From Vibrio proteolyticus NBRC 13287 (GTDB lineage Bacteria; Pseudomonadota; Gammaproteobacteria; Enterobacterales; Vibrionaceae): 64,000 bases of DNA. Both the position numbers and the translations under genes were made by a program. Positions within the stretch are counted from its first letter, which is position 1. Each line of letters starts with the position of its first letter. Below, one piece after another: positions 55,744 to 64,000 of the stretch. The DNA is taken from assembly GCF_000467125.1 (NCBI RefSeq), contig NZ_BATJ01000003.1, positions 124,001 to 188,000 on the forward strand, written 5' to 3'. Below the pieces are notes generated by a model. That model was given only the letters and a program-made list of their open reading frames with translations, searched no databases and had not been told where the DNA came from.

Positions 55744-56064
55744 TTATTTTTTGTTCTGGCGCGCGTCAAAGGCTGCCAACTGTTCTGGTGTCGCAGGAGG
55801 TTGGTGGTTCTTTTTCCACTCGTCGTATGTCATGCCATACACGCGTTCACGCGCGTCATCGATATCCAAATCCATACCTTGGTTATCGGCTTCAGCTTTA
55901 TACCACTTGCTAAAGCAGTTGCGACAGAATCCGGCCAGAATCATCAGATCGATATTCTGGACATCTTTGTTGTCATCCAGATGAGACAACAAACGACGAA
56001 ATACCGCCGCGTCCAGTTTGTCCTGTTCTTGCTGTGACAAGTTTTTATATTTGAATTCAGCCAC
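55744..56064 (-). CDS. DUF1244 family protein
   Basis: A 106-aa cytoplasmic protein. The family core FRRLLSHLDDNKDVQNIDLMILAGFCRNCFSKWY is nearly complete, with the CRNC cysteine pair that may bind metal. Widespread in gammaproteobacteria, function unknown. Monocistronic. Confidence 0.9.
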   Translation of the reverse strand: MAEFKYKNLSQQEQDKLDAAVFRRLLSHLDDNKDVQNIDLMILAGFCRNCFSKWYKAEADNQGMDLDIDDARERVYGMTYDEWKKNHQPPATPEQLAAFDARQNKK

Positions 56065-56131
56065 TTTACTTTCCTTTCTTCGATTAGTGCATGCCTTTAG
56101 TATGCGTCAAGCAGAGCAGAATTTCGATACA

Positions 56132-56160
56132 AAAACGCCCAGTACGAAGCTGGGCGTTTT
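56132..56160. terminator. Bidirectional terminator after the Tim44-like gene
   Basis: AAAACGCCCAG and CTGGGCGTTTT form an 11-bp stem with A- and T-rich ends. Confidence 0.92.
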
Positions 56161-56180
56161 ACTGCAGGATAAAGAGAAAA

Positions 56181-57053
56181 CTACCCCTGAATACCCACAA
56201 TCAACCATGGCGCATTAGGGGCGGTCAAATCACGCTCTAAATGCCAGATATCTTCGATCTCTTCTTCGATGCCTTCCACTGCGTCACGGTAACGACCGCT
56301 GAACTGCAAGCTCAATTGTGCTTTGTTCGCGTCGTAGTCAGCGCGGACGATTTCTGCGTCTACGTACATCACATCAGTATGTTGTTCACCTGAAAGTTTG
56401 GCACGCTCTTCTTTGAGATCCTCAAACAGGCTCGGTGAGACGTATTCTTCAATCTTGTCCAGTTCATTATGGTTCCATGCACCTTGCAAAATTCGATAGT
56501 GCTCGCGCGAACCGTTCAGGAAGGCTGCCTGATCAAAACCTGGAGGGTAATTGTGCGGAATGTCCGTTTGGCCGCCAAAACCAAAGCCACCTGCGTTGGT
56601 GTTTGGCTGTTGCTCAAAATTGTGCACATTTGGTTGCTCGAACTGACTGGTGTTGCCACCAAACGCCGGCTGTTGACGATGCTGGTTCATGCTACCCTGT
56701 TTGGCGCCCACCATACCGCGCATCAGTTTGAATAACAGGAAAGCGACCAGACCAATAATCAGAATATCCATGAACTGGATACCTTCAAATGCGCCACCAA
56801 ACATCGCGGCCAGAAGGCCACCCGCTAACAGACCACCCAGAAGACCACCCATCAGACCTTTTTTACTCGCGCTTTTGGTTGCGCTCTGATCTTTGCTCAG
56901 GGTGTTGGTGTTTTGCTGTTGTTGTTTTGGCGCTGGCGCCGTCTTGTAGCTTTTGCCAAAAGACTTACCGCCACCGAATTTTTTCGCTTCCGCAATTGGT
57001 GTTATCGCTACCGATACCATCAAGAATGCGACCAGGGTAAAAAGACGTTTCAT
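56181..57053 (-). CDS. Tim44-like domain membrane protein
   Basis: A 290-aa protein with signal peptide (MKRLFTLVAFLMVSVAITPIAEA), a Gly/Lys/Gln-rich low-complexity segment (24-70), two glycine-rich hydrophobic segments (about 72-90 and 96-113), a second Asn/Gln/Gly-rich linker, and a C-terminal Tim44-like domain (from about 165: DQAAFLNGSREHYRILQGAWNHNELDKIEEYVSP). Bacterial relatives are inner-membrane proteins of unknown role. Confidence 0.9.
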   Translation of the reverse strand: MKRLFTLVAFLMVSVAITPIAEAKKFGGGKSFGKSYKTAPAPKQQQQNTNTLSKDQSATKSASKKGLMGGLLGGLLAGGLLAAMFGGAFEGIQFMDILIIGLVAFLLFKLMRGMVGAKQGSMNQHRQQPAFGGNTSQFEQPNVHNFEQQPNTNAGGFGFGGQTDIPHNYPPGFDQAAFLNGSREHYRILQGAWNHNELDKIEEYVSPSLFEDLKEERAKLSGEQHTDVMYVDAEIVRADYDANKAQLSLQFSGRYRDAVEGIEEEIEDIWHLERDLTAPNAPWLIVGIQG

Positions 57054-57229
57054 GCTCTTCCTTTGAAGTTTATAGAGGCAAGTTAATAATAGCCGCAGAA
57101 ACTATGCGAAGAAACCATGCCAGACAGAATACATGTATCAGAATATTGCAAAATACGACGGTATGAGTTGCAGATCGGTTTGTTGCTAACATAGAATTAT
57201 TGAACAATGTTCTTTAAAGACTAACTGAA

Positions 57230-57820
57230 ATGGCACGACGAAACGACCACACCAGAGAAGAGCTTGTTGCTCTGACACTTAACACCGTTAAGGTGTTCCT
57301 CAATGATCATTCACATCATGAACTCAGCCTGCGCAAAATCGCCAATATGATCGGTTATGTGCCAAGCACTCTGGTTAACGTTTTCGGTAACTACAACCTG
57401 CTGTTGTTACACGCGGTGGCACAAACACTGGATGAGCTGGCGGGCGAAGCCCGTACCGTGATGTCAGCCAGCCGGGATCCCCAAGCGGCTCTGTACGATC
57501 TGGCCTACTGTTATCACGATTTTGCCCAGCGCTACCCACATCGCTGGCAGCTTATTTTCGAACATAATATGAATGGCGACGATCTGCCACAGTGGCAGGC
57601 GGAACGAATCGATAACATGACTGGAATGCTGGAAGATTTACTGAAAGTGCTGGCACCACATCGCACTGACTCAGAAGTATTGCAGGCCAGCCGGGTTTTA
57701 TGGGCCGGAGTACATGGAATTACTCTGCTGAGTGTCGACGATAAATTTTTTGCCGCAGAACCCATTGATGGAAAAGAGTTAATCGAGAATCTACTCTCCA
57801 ATTATCTGGCCAACTGGTAA
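57230..57820 (+). CDS. TetR family transcriptional regulator
   Basis: A 196-aa TetR protein. The N-terminal helix-turn-helix (LSLRKIANMIGYVPSTLVNVFGNYNLLLLHAV) and a C-terminal ligand domain of the WHG type (ASRVLWAGVHGITLLSVDDKF) are visible. It lies 15 bases before the MFS-acyltransferase gene and likely controls it. Ligand unknown. Confidence 0.9.
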   Translation: MARRNDHTREELVALTLNTVKVFLNDHSHHELSLRKIANMIGYVPSTLVNVFGNYNLLLLHAVAQTLDELAGEARTVMSASRDPQAALYDLAYCYHDFAQRYPHRWQLIFEHNMNGDDLPQWQAERIDNMTGMLEDLLKVLAPHRTDSEVLQASRVLWAGVHGITLLSVDDKFFAAEPIDGKELIENLLSNYLANW

Positions 57821-57835
57821 GCTCAGGGAAAGGCA

Positions 57836-59710
57836 ATGCCACAATATCATCAGACGTCTCTACTCGGGCAGCGACGCTTTCTGCCCTACTTCGTCACTCA
57901 GTTTTTCGGCGCGTTTAACGACAACATTTTTAAAAACGTTCTGCTACTCTTCGTTGCGTTCGCCGGTGCTAACGTGCTGCCCGTATCCAGTAACCTGTTT
58001 ATCAACCTGGCGGCGGGCCTGTTTATCCTGCCATTCTTTCTCTTCTCCGCCAGCGCCGGGGTGCTGGCCGATAAATACGAGAAGTCCGCATTTATCCGCA
58101 AAGTAAAACTCGCGGAAATTCTGATCATGTGTCTCGGTGCCATCGGTTTTATCACCGAAAGTTACGGTATTTTACTTCTGCTATTGTTCCTGATGGGCAC
58201 TCAATCGGCATTTTTCGGCCCTGTGAAATATGCGCTGCTGCCACAGCAGCTAAAACAGCAGGAGCTAGTACCGGGTAATGCCCTGGTGGAGACAGGGACA
58301 TTTCTGGCGATACTGCTTGGCACACTCGGAGCTGGCGTGATTGCCTCGGCTGATAATGCCAAATACGTCGCTGCAGGCGCCGTGGTATTGTTTGCCGTGC
58401 TCGGCTATCTGGCCAGTTGCTACATTCCTGACGCCCCCGCCGCGGATCCAAATCTCAAGTTTCGCTGGCAACCCATCAAACAAACCCGCCAGACCATCGC
58501 CATTGCTAGGTCAGATCGGGTGATTTTTCTTTCACTGATGGCAATCAGCTGGTTCTGGTTTCTCGGCGCAGCTTATCTGACTCAGTTTCCCAACTTCACC
58601 AAAATTCACCTTAACGGCAACGAAAGCGCGGTCTCTTTCCTGCTGGCGCTGTTTTCCATCGGCATCGCAGCCGGTTCAATGGCCTGCGACAAACTGTCTA
58701 ATCACCGCATTGATGTCGGCATCGTACCGATTGGTAGCCTTGGTATCACCATCTTCGGGTACCTGATGGCCAGTGCGGTCCCTGAATACCTACCGCAATT
58801 TACCTCTTTTTCAGAATTTGTCAGTGAACGAAGTTTGTGGCCGGTGTTTGTTTATTTGTTGCTGATTGGCGTCTCTGGCGGGATATTCATTGTGCCTTTG
58901 TATGCTCTGATGCAGCAGCGCGCCAAACCCGAGCAGCGTGCTCAGGTCATCGCGGCGCTCAACATCTACAACTCATTACTTATGGTGGGCAGCGCAGTAC
59001 TTGGCATCGTTTGTCTGACCGTGCTGGGCATGTCCATTCTGCAACTGTTTATCCTGTTGGCGGTGCTCAACTTCCTCGTTACTGCGTATCTGTTTTTACA
59101 GGTCCCCATTTTCGTGGTGCGCTTTGTAGTGTGGATGCTGACCCACACCATGTACCGGGTTCGACATAAGAATCTTCATCATCTTCCAGAGGAAGGCGGA
59201 GCCCTACTGGTATGCAATCACGTCAGCTATATGGATGCGCTGCTGCTAAGTGCCGTATGTCCGCGACTGATTCGTTTTGTCATGGAAGAAGACTACGCCA
59301 ACTTCCGCCCTGCCCGACGGTTTCTCAAACGCGCGGGAGTGATTCCAATTTCGGCCAGCCGGCGAAATTCCATCCGCCGGGCGTTTAATGACGTGGAACA
59401 AGCACTGCGTGACGGGCACATTGTGTGCATTTTCCCAGAAGGTCGGTTGACCTCTGATGGTGAAATGAATGAATTCCTGCGCGGCATGGATCTGATCCTC
59501 AAACGCAGTCCGGTTCCCGTGATCCCTTTGGCGCTCAAAGGAATGTGGGGCAGCTACTTTAGCCGTTACAAAGGTCGAGCCTGCAAAGGAATACCGTGTC
59601 GTTTCCGGGCCAGGATTGAAATTGAAGCCGGCTCACCGGTTGAGCCCAAAGCCGCGACGACACAGCTGATGTTCGACAAGGTCGCCGCGCTGCGAGGCGA
59701 CTGGAAGTAG
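57836..59710 (+). CDS. MFS transporter fused to 1-acylglycerol-phosphate acyltransferase domain
   Basis: A 624-aa fusion. Residues 1-420 are a 12-helix LplT-like MFS carrier (FFGAFNDNIFKNVLLLF near the start); residues 440-620 are an LPLAT acyltransferase with NHVSYMD (His462, Asp467) and FPEGRLTSDG. Compared with Aas/LplT fusions, the acyl-ACP synthetase part is absent. Probably imports lysophospholipid and re-acylates it at the inner membrane; inferred from domains. Confidence 0.92.
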   Translation: MPQYHQTSLLGQRRFLPYFVTQFFGAFNDNIFKNVLLLFVAFAGANVLPVSSNLFINLAAGLFILPFFLFSASAGVLADKYEKSAFIRKVKLAEILIMCLGAIGFITESYGILLLLLFLMGTQSAFFGPVKYALLPQQLKQQELVPGNALVETGTFLAILLGTLGAGVIASADNAKYVAAGAVVLFAVLGYLASCYIPDAPAADPNLKFRWQPIKQTRQTIAIARSDRVIFLSLMAISWFWFLGAAYLTQFPNFTKIHLNGNESAVSFLLALFSIGIAAGSMACDKLSNHRIDVGIVPIGSLGITIFGYLMASAVPEYLPQFTSFSEFVSERSLWPVFVYLLLIGVSGGIFIVPLYALMQQRAKPEQRAQVIAALNIYNSLLMVGSAVLGIVCLTVLGMSILQLFILLAVLNFLVTAYLFLQVPIFVVRFVVWMLTHTMYRVRHKNLHHLPEEGGALLVCNHVSYMDALLLSAVCPRLIRFVMEEDYANFRPARRFLKRAGVIPISASRRNSIRRAFNDVEQALRDGHIVCIFPEGRLTSDGEMNEFLRGMDLILKRSPVPVIPLALKGMWGSYFSRYKGRACKGIPCRFRARIEIEAGSPVEPKAATTQLMFDKVAALRGDWK

Positions 59711-59719
59711 CAATAGGCC

Positions 59720-59748
59720 ATGAGCGTTCAGTTTTTCTGAACGCTCAT
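59720..59748 (+). terminator. Terminator after the MFS-acyltransferase gene
   Basis: ATGAGCGTTCAG and CTGAACGCTCAT form a 12-bp perfect stem with a 5-T loop, 10 bases after the stop. Confidence 0.85.
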
Positions 59749-59821
59749 TCAATTGATTAAGACAGATTGATCCGAACGCTTCCGCTAGACTAGAACGTTC
59801 AACTCCTTAACTTTACCGATC

Positions 59822-60745
59822 ATGAACCGAGCCCTTCAGCAGTTACCTTTCTGGTTGCTTATTCTTGTATGCCTGACCCCTTATGTATCGTCACCGTCAG
59901 CTCTGGTGCTCGGTTTTCTGCTCTCCAGCCTCGGTCTGGTACCGAAAGAATTTGCGCTGGCCAAAGTGACCAAGAAATTGCTCGCCTACTCAATCGTTGG
60001 GCTGGGTTTCGGGATTCAGTTTCAACAAGCGCTGGCGGTCACTTCTGATGGCATTGGCCTGATCATAGCCACCATTGTCGGTACTCTGGTGGTCGGCTGG
60101 TTCGCTGCGCGCGCCATCGGCCTCAACCGCAAGACCGGTTATCTGATCGCCTCCGGAACGGCGATTTGTGGCGGCAGTGCCATTGCGGCTGTCGCACCGG
60201 CCATCAAAGCCAATGATGAACAAATTGGCCTGGCACTGGCGACCGTGTTTGTCCTCAATTCAGTAGCACTGTTTTTGTTTCCACTGATTGGTCATGCGCT
60301 GCATCTCGACCAACATACTTTCGGCACCTGGGCGGCCATCGCCATTCATGACACGTCTTCGGTGGTGGGGGCGGCGTCCGCGTATGGCGAGGAAGCGCTG
60401 ACCACGGCTACGACTCTCAAGCTGGCGCGTGCGTTATGGATCATTCCGGTTGCGTTACTCAGTGCGTGGCTGTTTCGCAGCGACTCGAAGAAAGTCATTA
60501 TTCCATACTTTATCGTGTTTTATTGTGTCGCGATTTTTGTCAGCGATATGTGGCCGCAATTTGATGTGTGGTATAGCGGCATTTTCGCGCTGGCTAAAAA
60601 GGCGTTGGTGGTGTGTCTGTTTTTTATCGGGTGTGGTATTTCCATCGACCGCCTGAAATCAGCCGGACCGAAACCGCTGCTGTTTGGGGTGAGCTTGTGG
60701 ATCGCCATTTCAGTCAGTTCACTGAGCTGGCTGATGTGGGCTTAA
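59822..60745 (+). CDS. YeiH family (UPF0324) putative membrane transporter
   Basis: A 307-aa polytopic protein with about nine to ten helices. Family landmarks are [30 protein letters not shown] and [21 protein letters not shown]. Members are annotated as putative sulfate exporters, but the substrate is not settled. Its stop overlaps the end of the convergent 52-aa gene. Confidence 0.92.
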   Translation: MNRALQQLPFWLLILVCLTPYVSSPSALVLGFLLSSLGLVPKEFALAKVTKKLLAYSIVGLGFGIQFQQALAVTSDGIGLIIATIVGTLVVGWFAARAIGLNRKTGYLIASGTAICGGSAIAAVAPAIKANDEQIGLALATVFVLNSVALFLFPLIGHALHLDQHTFGTWAAIAIHDTSSVVGAASAYGEEALTTATTLKLARALWIIPVALLSAWLFRSDSKKVIIPYFIVFYCVAIFVSDMWPQFDVWYSGIFALAKKALVVCLFFIGCGISIDRLKSAGPKPLLFGVSLWIAISVSSLSWLMWA

Positions 60746-60900
60746 TGTCCGACTGGCGGTGACCGACGCTTGGCATTGAGCATTAGTACCACAACCAGTA
60801 AAAACGCCGACAGCTCGACCACCGAGCGGATCAAGCCTTGCGTCTGGGTCGCAACAAACAGCTGCATCAGTACCGCCAAAACCAGAATCATACGCACCAT
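60742..60900 (-). CDS. Small 52-aa hypothetical membrane protein
   Basis: Reading the minus strand from ATG 60900 gives a 52-aa product: a first hydrophobic stretch ([16 protein letters not shown]), a short polar link, a second ([12 protein letters not shown]), then the basic tail [10 protein letters not shown] and TAA. CAGGGGAATAAGAC before the ATG is a good ribosome binding site. The gene ends 4 bases into the convergent yeiH-like gene. No family recognised; two-helix topology seen only by hydrophobicity. Confidence 0.6.
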   Translation of the reverse strand: MVRMILVLAVLMQLFVATQTQGLIRSVVELSAFLLVVVLMLNAKRRSPPVGH

Positions 60901-60978
60901 GTCTTATTCCCCTGAAGTCAATAAACTTCACTTATTATGAATCAGGGTTATATCGAGCTTAAATTCTGTTTTGGACTA

Positions 60979-62391
60979 TCAAATAACCAGATAGCCACCC
61001 GGTTGACGAGACAGCCAGCTTTTGATCGCTTGACGCGAGATTTTGATGCCACCCATCGACAGCTGCGGCATCGCGACGAACGCATCGGGGATCTTGAATT
61101 TCTCAGTCTTACCCAACATCCAACTGGCGAGATCCAGTTCATTCACATTGGCGTCACTTTGCACAATCGCCACCGGGCGAGCACCAAACTTCTCATCCTC
61201 TACTGGCACGACGATCACCTGATTCACCTGCGGATGCCTGGCCAGAACCGCCTCAATCTCCTCACAATGGATGTTTTCTCCGCCGGAGATAAACAGATTA
61301 TCGGCGCGGCCGATGATCCGCAATTCATCTCCCACCCACTCCCCAAGATCGCGGCTGTCAAACCACCCGGATTGCTCTCGAATTGGAGTCAGCGCGCCTT
61401 GATGATAGTAACCACTAGCTAACGTCTCTCCGGCAATGTAAATACGCTGCCCATCTAGCATCACTTGCCGGAGCTGTAACACCCGTCCTGCGCTCACAAT
61501 ATTATCAATACGTTTGGCCGTGACAGTCGAGGCGGCTTCCGTCATACCATAGCCAAGCCAGGTTTCGATGCCGATCGTCGCTGCGCGCTGGCTGAGGCTA
61601 AGCGGTACATGACTCCCCCCCAGTAACACATGAGTCAGCGTCAGTGTCTGCTCGCTGTCGAGTAAACCGCGCAGTTGCGTAGCGACCAAAGAGGCGTGCG
61701 TCGCGCCCTGAATATCCTCGCTCAGGTTACCCTGCCCGATTTTCAGACACGCTCCGCGATACAGCCAGCGATAAACAATGGCCAGGCCGGAGACGTGGTA
61801 CATGGGTAAACTCAATAGCCAGCAATCATCGCGCTGAAATGAAAATGCCTCCAGCAGCCCGGCTGCCGAAGCCAGATGCTGCTGTGAGGTATGCGCGACC
61901 GCTTTCGGCATACCGGTTGACCCGGAAGTAAACACAATGGATGCCAGACGATCACGCCCAGCGCCCAGTACCACAGAACTGGCCTCACCACGCTGTAGGC
62001 TCACTCTTCGAGTACGCTGTTCCAGTTGGTTGAGCTCAAAAGATGTGTACTCCGCCACCACTTCCGGACTGAGCCACAACGCTGATGCGTCTTGATTGCG
62101 GTACAACACATCCAGCTTGGCCTTTAGCATGTCCACCGGCTGCGGCATGGTAAACGCTGTCACGGCGCCACGTTCAAGACAAGCCAGAAACAACAGCAGC
62201 ATGGCGGCACTATTTTTGCCCACCAGCGTCACCACATCACCGCTCTTCACACCCTGCGCCGCCAAACCGGCGCCATAGCCCTGGACGGTGTCACTCAGTT
62301 GCTGCCAGGTGTAATTGCGCTCGGGCGTTTGCAATGCAATAGAAAGCGGGCTCTTTTGAGCCCACTGAGAGACCAGAGAGGACAGTGTCAT
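60979..62391 (-). CDS. menE: o-Succinylbenzoate-CoA ligase MenE
   Basis: A 470-aa AMP-forming ligase. The P-loop IVFTSGSTGMPKAVAHT, GYGMTEAAST, and the hinge region RIIGRADNLFISGGENIHCEEIE are all present, as is the C-terminal lysine region GGIKISRQAI. It activates o-succinylbenzoate for menaquinone synthesis. The start at 62391 (MTLSSLVSQW) overlaps menC by 4 bases; upstream codons are shadow of menC. Confidence 0.95.
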   Translation of the reverse strand: MTLSSLVSQWAQKSPLSIALQTPERNYTWQQLSDTVQGYGAGLAAQGVKSGDVVTLVGKNSAAMLLLFLACLERGAVTAFTMPQPVDMLKAKLDVLYRNQDASALWLSPEVVAEYTSFELNQLEQRTRRVSLQRGEASSVVLGAGRDRLASIVFTSGSTGMPKAVAHTSQQHLASAAGLLEAFSFQRDDCWLLSLPMYHVSGLAIVYRWLYRGACLKIGQGNLSEDIQGATHASLVATQLRGLLDSEQTLTLTHVLLGGSHVPLSLSQRAATIGIETWLGYGMTEAASTVTAKRIDNIVSAGRVLQLRQVMLDGQRIYIAGETLASGYYHQGALTPIREQSGWFDSRDLGEWVGDELRIIGRADNLFISGGENIHCEEIEAVLARHPQVNQVIVVPVEDEKFGARPVAIVQSDANVNELDLASWMLGKTEKFKIPDAFVAMPQLSMGGIKISRQAIKSWLSRQPGGYLVI

Positions 62392-63374
62392 GACTGCCAC
62401 AACAAGGCTTGTTCGTGTAATGGCACCACCGGCAAATCGCACCCCGGCCAGCCTTGTTCCAACTGAGTCTGAAACAGACGAACAGTATCAAGCCCTGGTA
62501 CTTCATCCGGGAGTTGCCACTTCGCCAGACGCGCAAGTTGGGTGAGACCAAGGCTCGACTCAATACTCGAGCTGATAACAGCCTGAATGCCCAATTCTCG
62601 CGCACGTTCAATCAAGCGGATACACCGCTGAACCGACCCAATCAAAGTCGGCTTGATCACCATCGCTTTCACACCGGTGAGATCTTCCAAACGGAAGTCA
62701 CTTTGTTGCACCGCATGCTGGAGTGTTTCATCCCAGGCAATAGCAATCCCCGTATCGATAGCGAAAGAGAGACTGTCACCAGGTTGCAGGCAAGGCTCTT
62801 CCAGAAACGCAATCCGCTGACGCAACGACGGAGCGATATAGCTGGCAAACTGGTGTGCTTTTTCCGGTGTCCATGCCCGGTTGGCATCCAAACGTAGGGT
62901 GAGATCCGGAATGGATTCCAGAAACAGATTCACCAACATGCCGTCACGAATGGCTTCGTAAAGGCCCACTTTAATTTTGGCGACTTTCTTACCCGGCATT
63001 CGCTCTAGAACGGGCAGTAGCTCATCCGGGTCCCCGGTACACAACGGTGCCGCCAGATAATTACCCTCGCGAGGCAACACCCCGTTTAACTCCAGCTCTG
63101 CCATGGAAAAACCCAGTGCCGCTGACGGGCAATGCTGATCGCAGTCAAACGATTCACCGCGCACCCAAAGTTCGGCCATAGCCTGAACGTCTAAACCCGC
63201 CTGTTCAAGGGTTTCATGGCTAAAGCCTGGCAGTGGTGCCACCTCCCCTCGGCCGGTGACGCCATTTTCTGTCAACTCGACAATGTATCCGATGCGTTGC
63301 GTTAATTTGTTATCCCGCAGAATAACCCCGCTATCCATCGGCAGTTGATAACGATACAGTTTGGCTGATCTCAT
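62388..63374 (-). CDS. menC: o-Succinylbenzoate synthase MenC
   Basis: A 328-aa enolase-superfamily enzyme. Catalytic lysines appear in AKIKVGLY and MVIKPTLIGS, and metal ligands in LRLDANRAW, FLEEPC and IAWDET. It dehydrates SHCHC to o-succinylbenzoate. The start at 63374 follows GGAAGGG at good spacing. Confidence 0.95.
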   Translation of the reverse strand: MRSAKLYRYQLPMDSGVILRDNKLTQRIGYIVELTENGVTGRGEVAPLPGFSHETLEQAGLDVQAMAELWVRGESFDCDQHCPSAALGFSMAELELNGVLPREGNYLAAPLCTGDPDELLPVLERMPGKKVAKIKVGLYEAIRDGMLVNLFLESIPDLTLRLDANRAWTPEKAHQFASYIAPSLRQRIAFLEEPCLQPGDSLSFAIDTGIAIAWDETLQHAVQQSDFRLEDLTGVKAMVIKPTLIGSVQRCIRLIERARELGIQAVISSSIESSLGLTQLARLAKWQLPDEVPGLDTVRLFQTQLEQGWPGCDLPVVPLHEQALLWQS

Positions 63375-63477
63375 ATCCCTTCCCAATCCTTACGCTGGCC
63401 CACCGGCTACAGCCGGAGGGGCATTTTCGTTATATGACCGTTTGTTCCAGCCATTTATTGCTACGTATGCAGCACGA

Positions 63478-64000
63478 TTAAGGATTGCGAGGGTACTTAT
63501 TGAAATCCGGACGACGTTTTTCGTTGAAGGCATTGCGCCCTTCCTGGCCTTCATCCGTCATGTAGAACATCATGGTCGCATTGCCCGCCAGCTCCTGCAG
63601 ACCTGCCTGACCATCACAGTCAGCATTCAGGGCGGCTTTCAGACAGCGCAGCGCCATCGGGCTGTGTTGCAGTGTTTCACGGCACCAGCGTACGGTCTCC
63701 CGCTCCAGTTCCGCCAATGGCACCACGGTATTCACCAAGCCCATATCCAGCGCTTCCTGAGCATCGTAAAAACGACACAGGAACCAGATCTCACGCGCTT
63801 TCTTCTGCCCCACGATGCGCGCCATGTAGGAGGCCCCCCAACCGCCGTCGAACGAGCCGACCTTCGGACCGGTCTGACCAAACTGTGCGTTGTCGGCCGC
63901 AATCGTCAGGTCACACATCATATGCAGAACATGACCACCGCCCACAGCCCAGCCAGCAACGGCGGCAATCACAGGTTTCGGACACGTGCGGATCTGACGC
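63478..64000 (-). CDS. menB: 1,4-Dihydroxy-2-naphthoyl-CoA synthase MenB (N-terminus outside window)
   Basis: The C-terminal 173 residues of a crotonase-fold enzyme; the frame is open to the window edge, and the codons before 63972 ([20 protein letters not shown]) continue the MenB sequence, so the 5' end lies beyond. [35 protein letters not shown] is highly diagnostic. It closes the naphthoate ring in menaquinone synthesis. Order menB-menC-menE on one strand is as in other vibrios. Confidence 0.95.
   Translation of the reverse strand, partial: RQIRTCPKPVIAAVAGWAVGGGHVLHMMCDLTIAADNAQFGQTGPKVGSFDGGWGASYMARIVGQKKAREIWFLCRFYDAQEALDMGLVNTVVPLAELERETVRWCRETLQHSPMALRCLKAALNADCDGQAGLQELAGNATMMFYMTDEGQEGRNAFNEKRRPDFNKYPRNP

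Noticed and set aside
63387..63477. Terminator between menB and menC
   Set aside because: A CCGGCT/AGCCGG hairpin exists, but no T-tract follows on the minus strand, so the men genes may remain one transcript.

Overview
The window looks like a Vibrio chromosome segment. The reasons are the gene order ffs-atl-ybaY-tesB, a DecR-type regulator, a menB-menC-menE run, and a complete LafK/LafA-type lateral flagellar gene set. The species cannot be fixed from sequence reading alone; base composition near 50% GC outside the first 9 kb would suit the V. fluvialis/V. furnissii side of the genus, which is inference.

Bases 1 to about 9330 are the right end of an AT-rich genomic island. It holds a truncated alpha/beta hydrolase, a 207-aa protein with an HUH-like motif, a three-gene operon whose domains match the Detocs anti-phage system (large HATPase sensor kinase, stand-alone receiver, receiver fused to a nucleoside-phosphorylase-fold effector), a serine recombinase and a tyrosine integrase. 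The integrase lies next to the 3' end of the 4.5S signal recognition particle RNA gene (ffs, minus strand), so ffs is the probable attachment site.

Bases 9.4 to 16.6 kb are core genes: a membrane protein, atl, ybaY, tesB, decR with a divergent PLP enzyme of probable cysteine catabolism, then lemA with an M48 protease.

Bases 16.6 to 55.7 kb hold one nearly continuous lateral flagellar locus. Its blocks are motY-lafK-fliEFGHIJ (minus), fliMNPQR-flhBA plus a degenerate EAL-domain gene (plus), the flagellin lafA, fliDSTKL-fliA-motAB (plus), a 3.5-kb insert (small membrane protein, pirin, isochorismatase-like hydrolase, LysR), flgBCDEFGHIJKL plus a 347-aa accessory gene (minus), and flgAMN plus a lytic transglycosylase (plus). 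Two clear sigma-54 promoters precede fliD and flgB. Both are accompanied by the same upstream dyad (AGGAAG-N4-ACTTCCGCTT), a candidate LafK enhancer. fliO is absent, FlgJ lacks its peptidoglycan hydrolase domain (a transglycosylase sits beside flgN), and FliM lacks the canonical CheY-binding N-terminus.

Bases 55.7 to 64 kb are housekeeping genes: a DUF1244 protein, a Tim44-like protein, a TetR regulator, an MFS/acyltransferase fusion, a YeiH-type transporter, a 52-aa membrane protein, and the menaquinone genes menE, menC and menB (menB cut by the window end).
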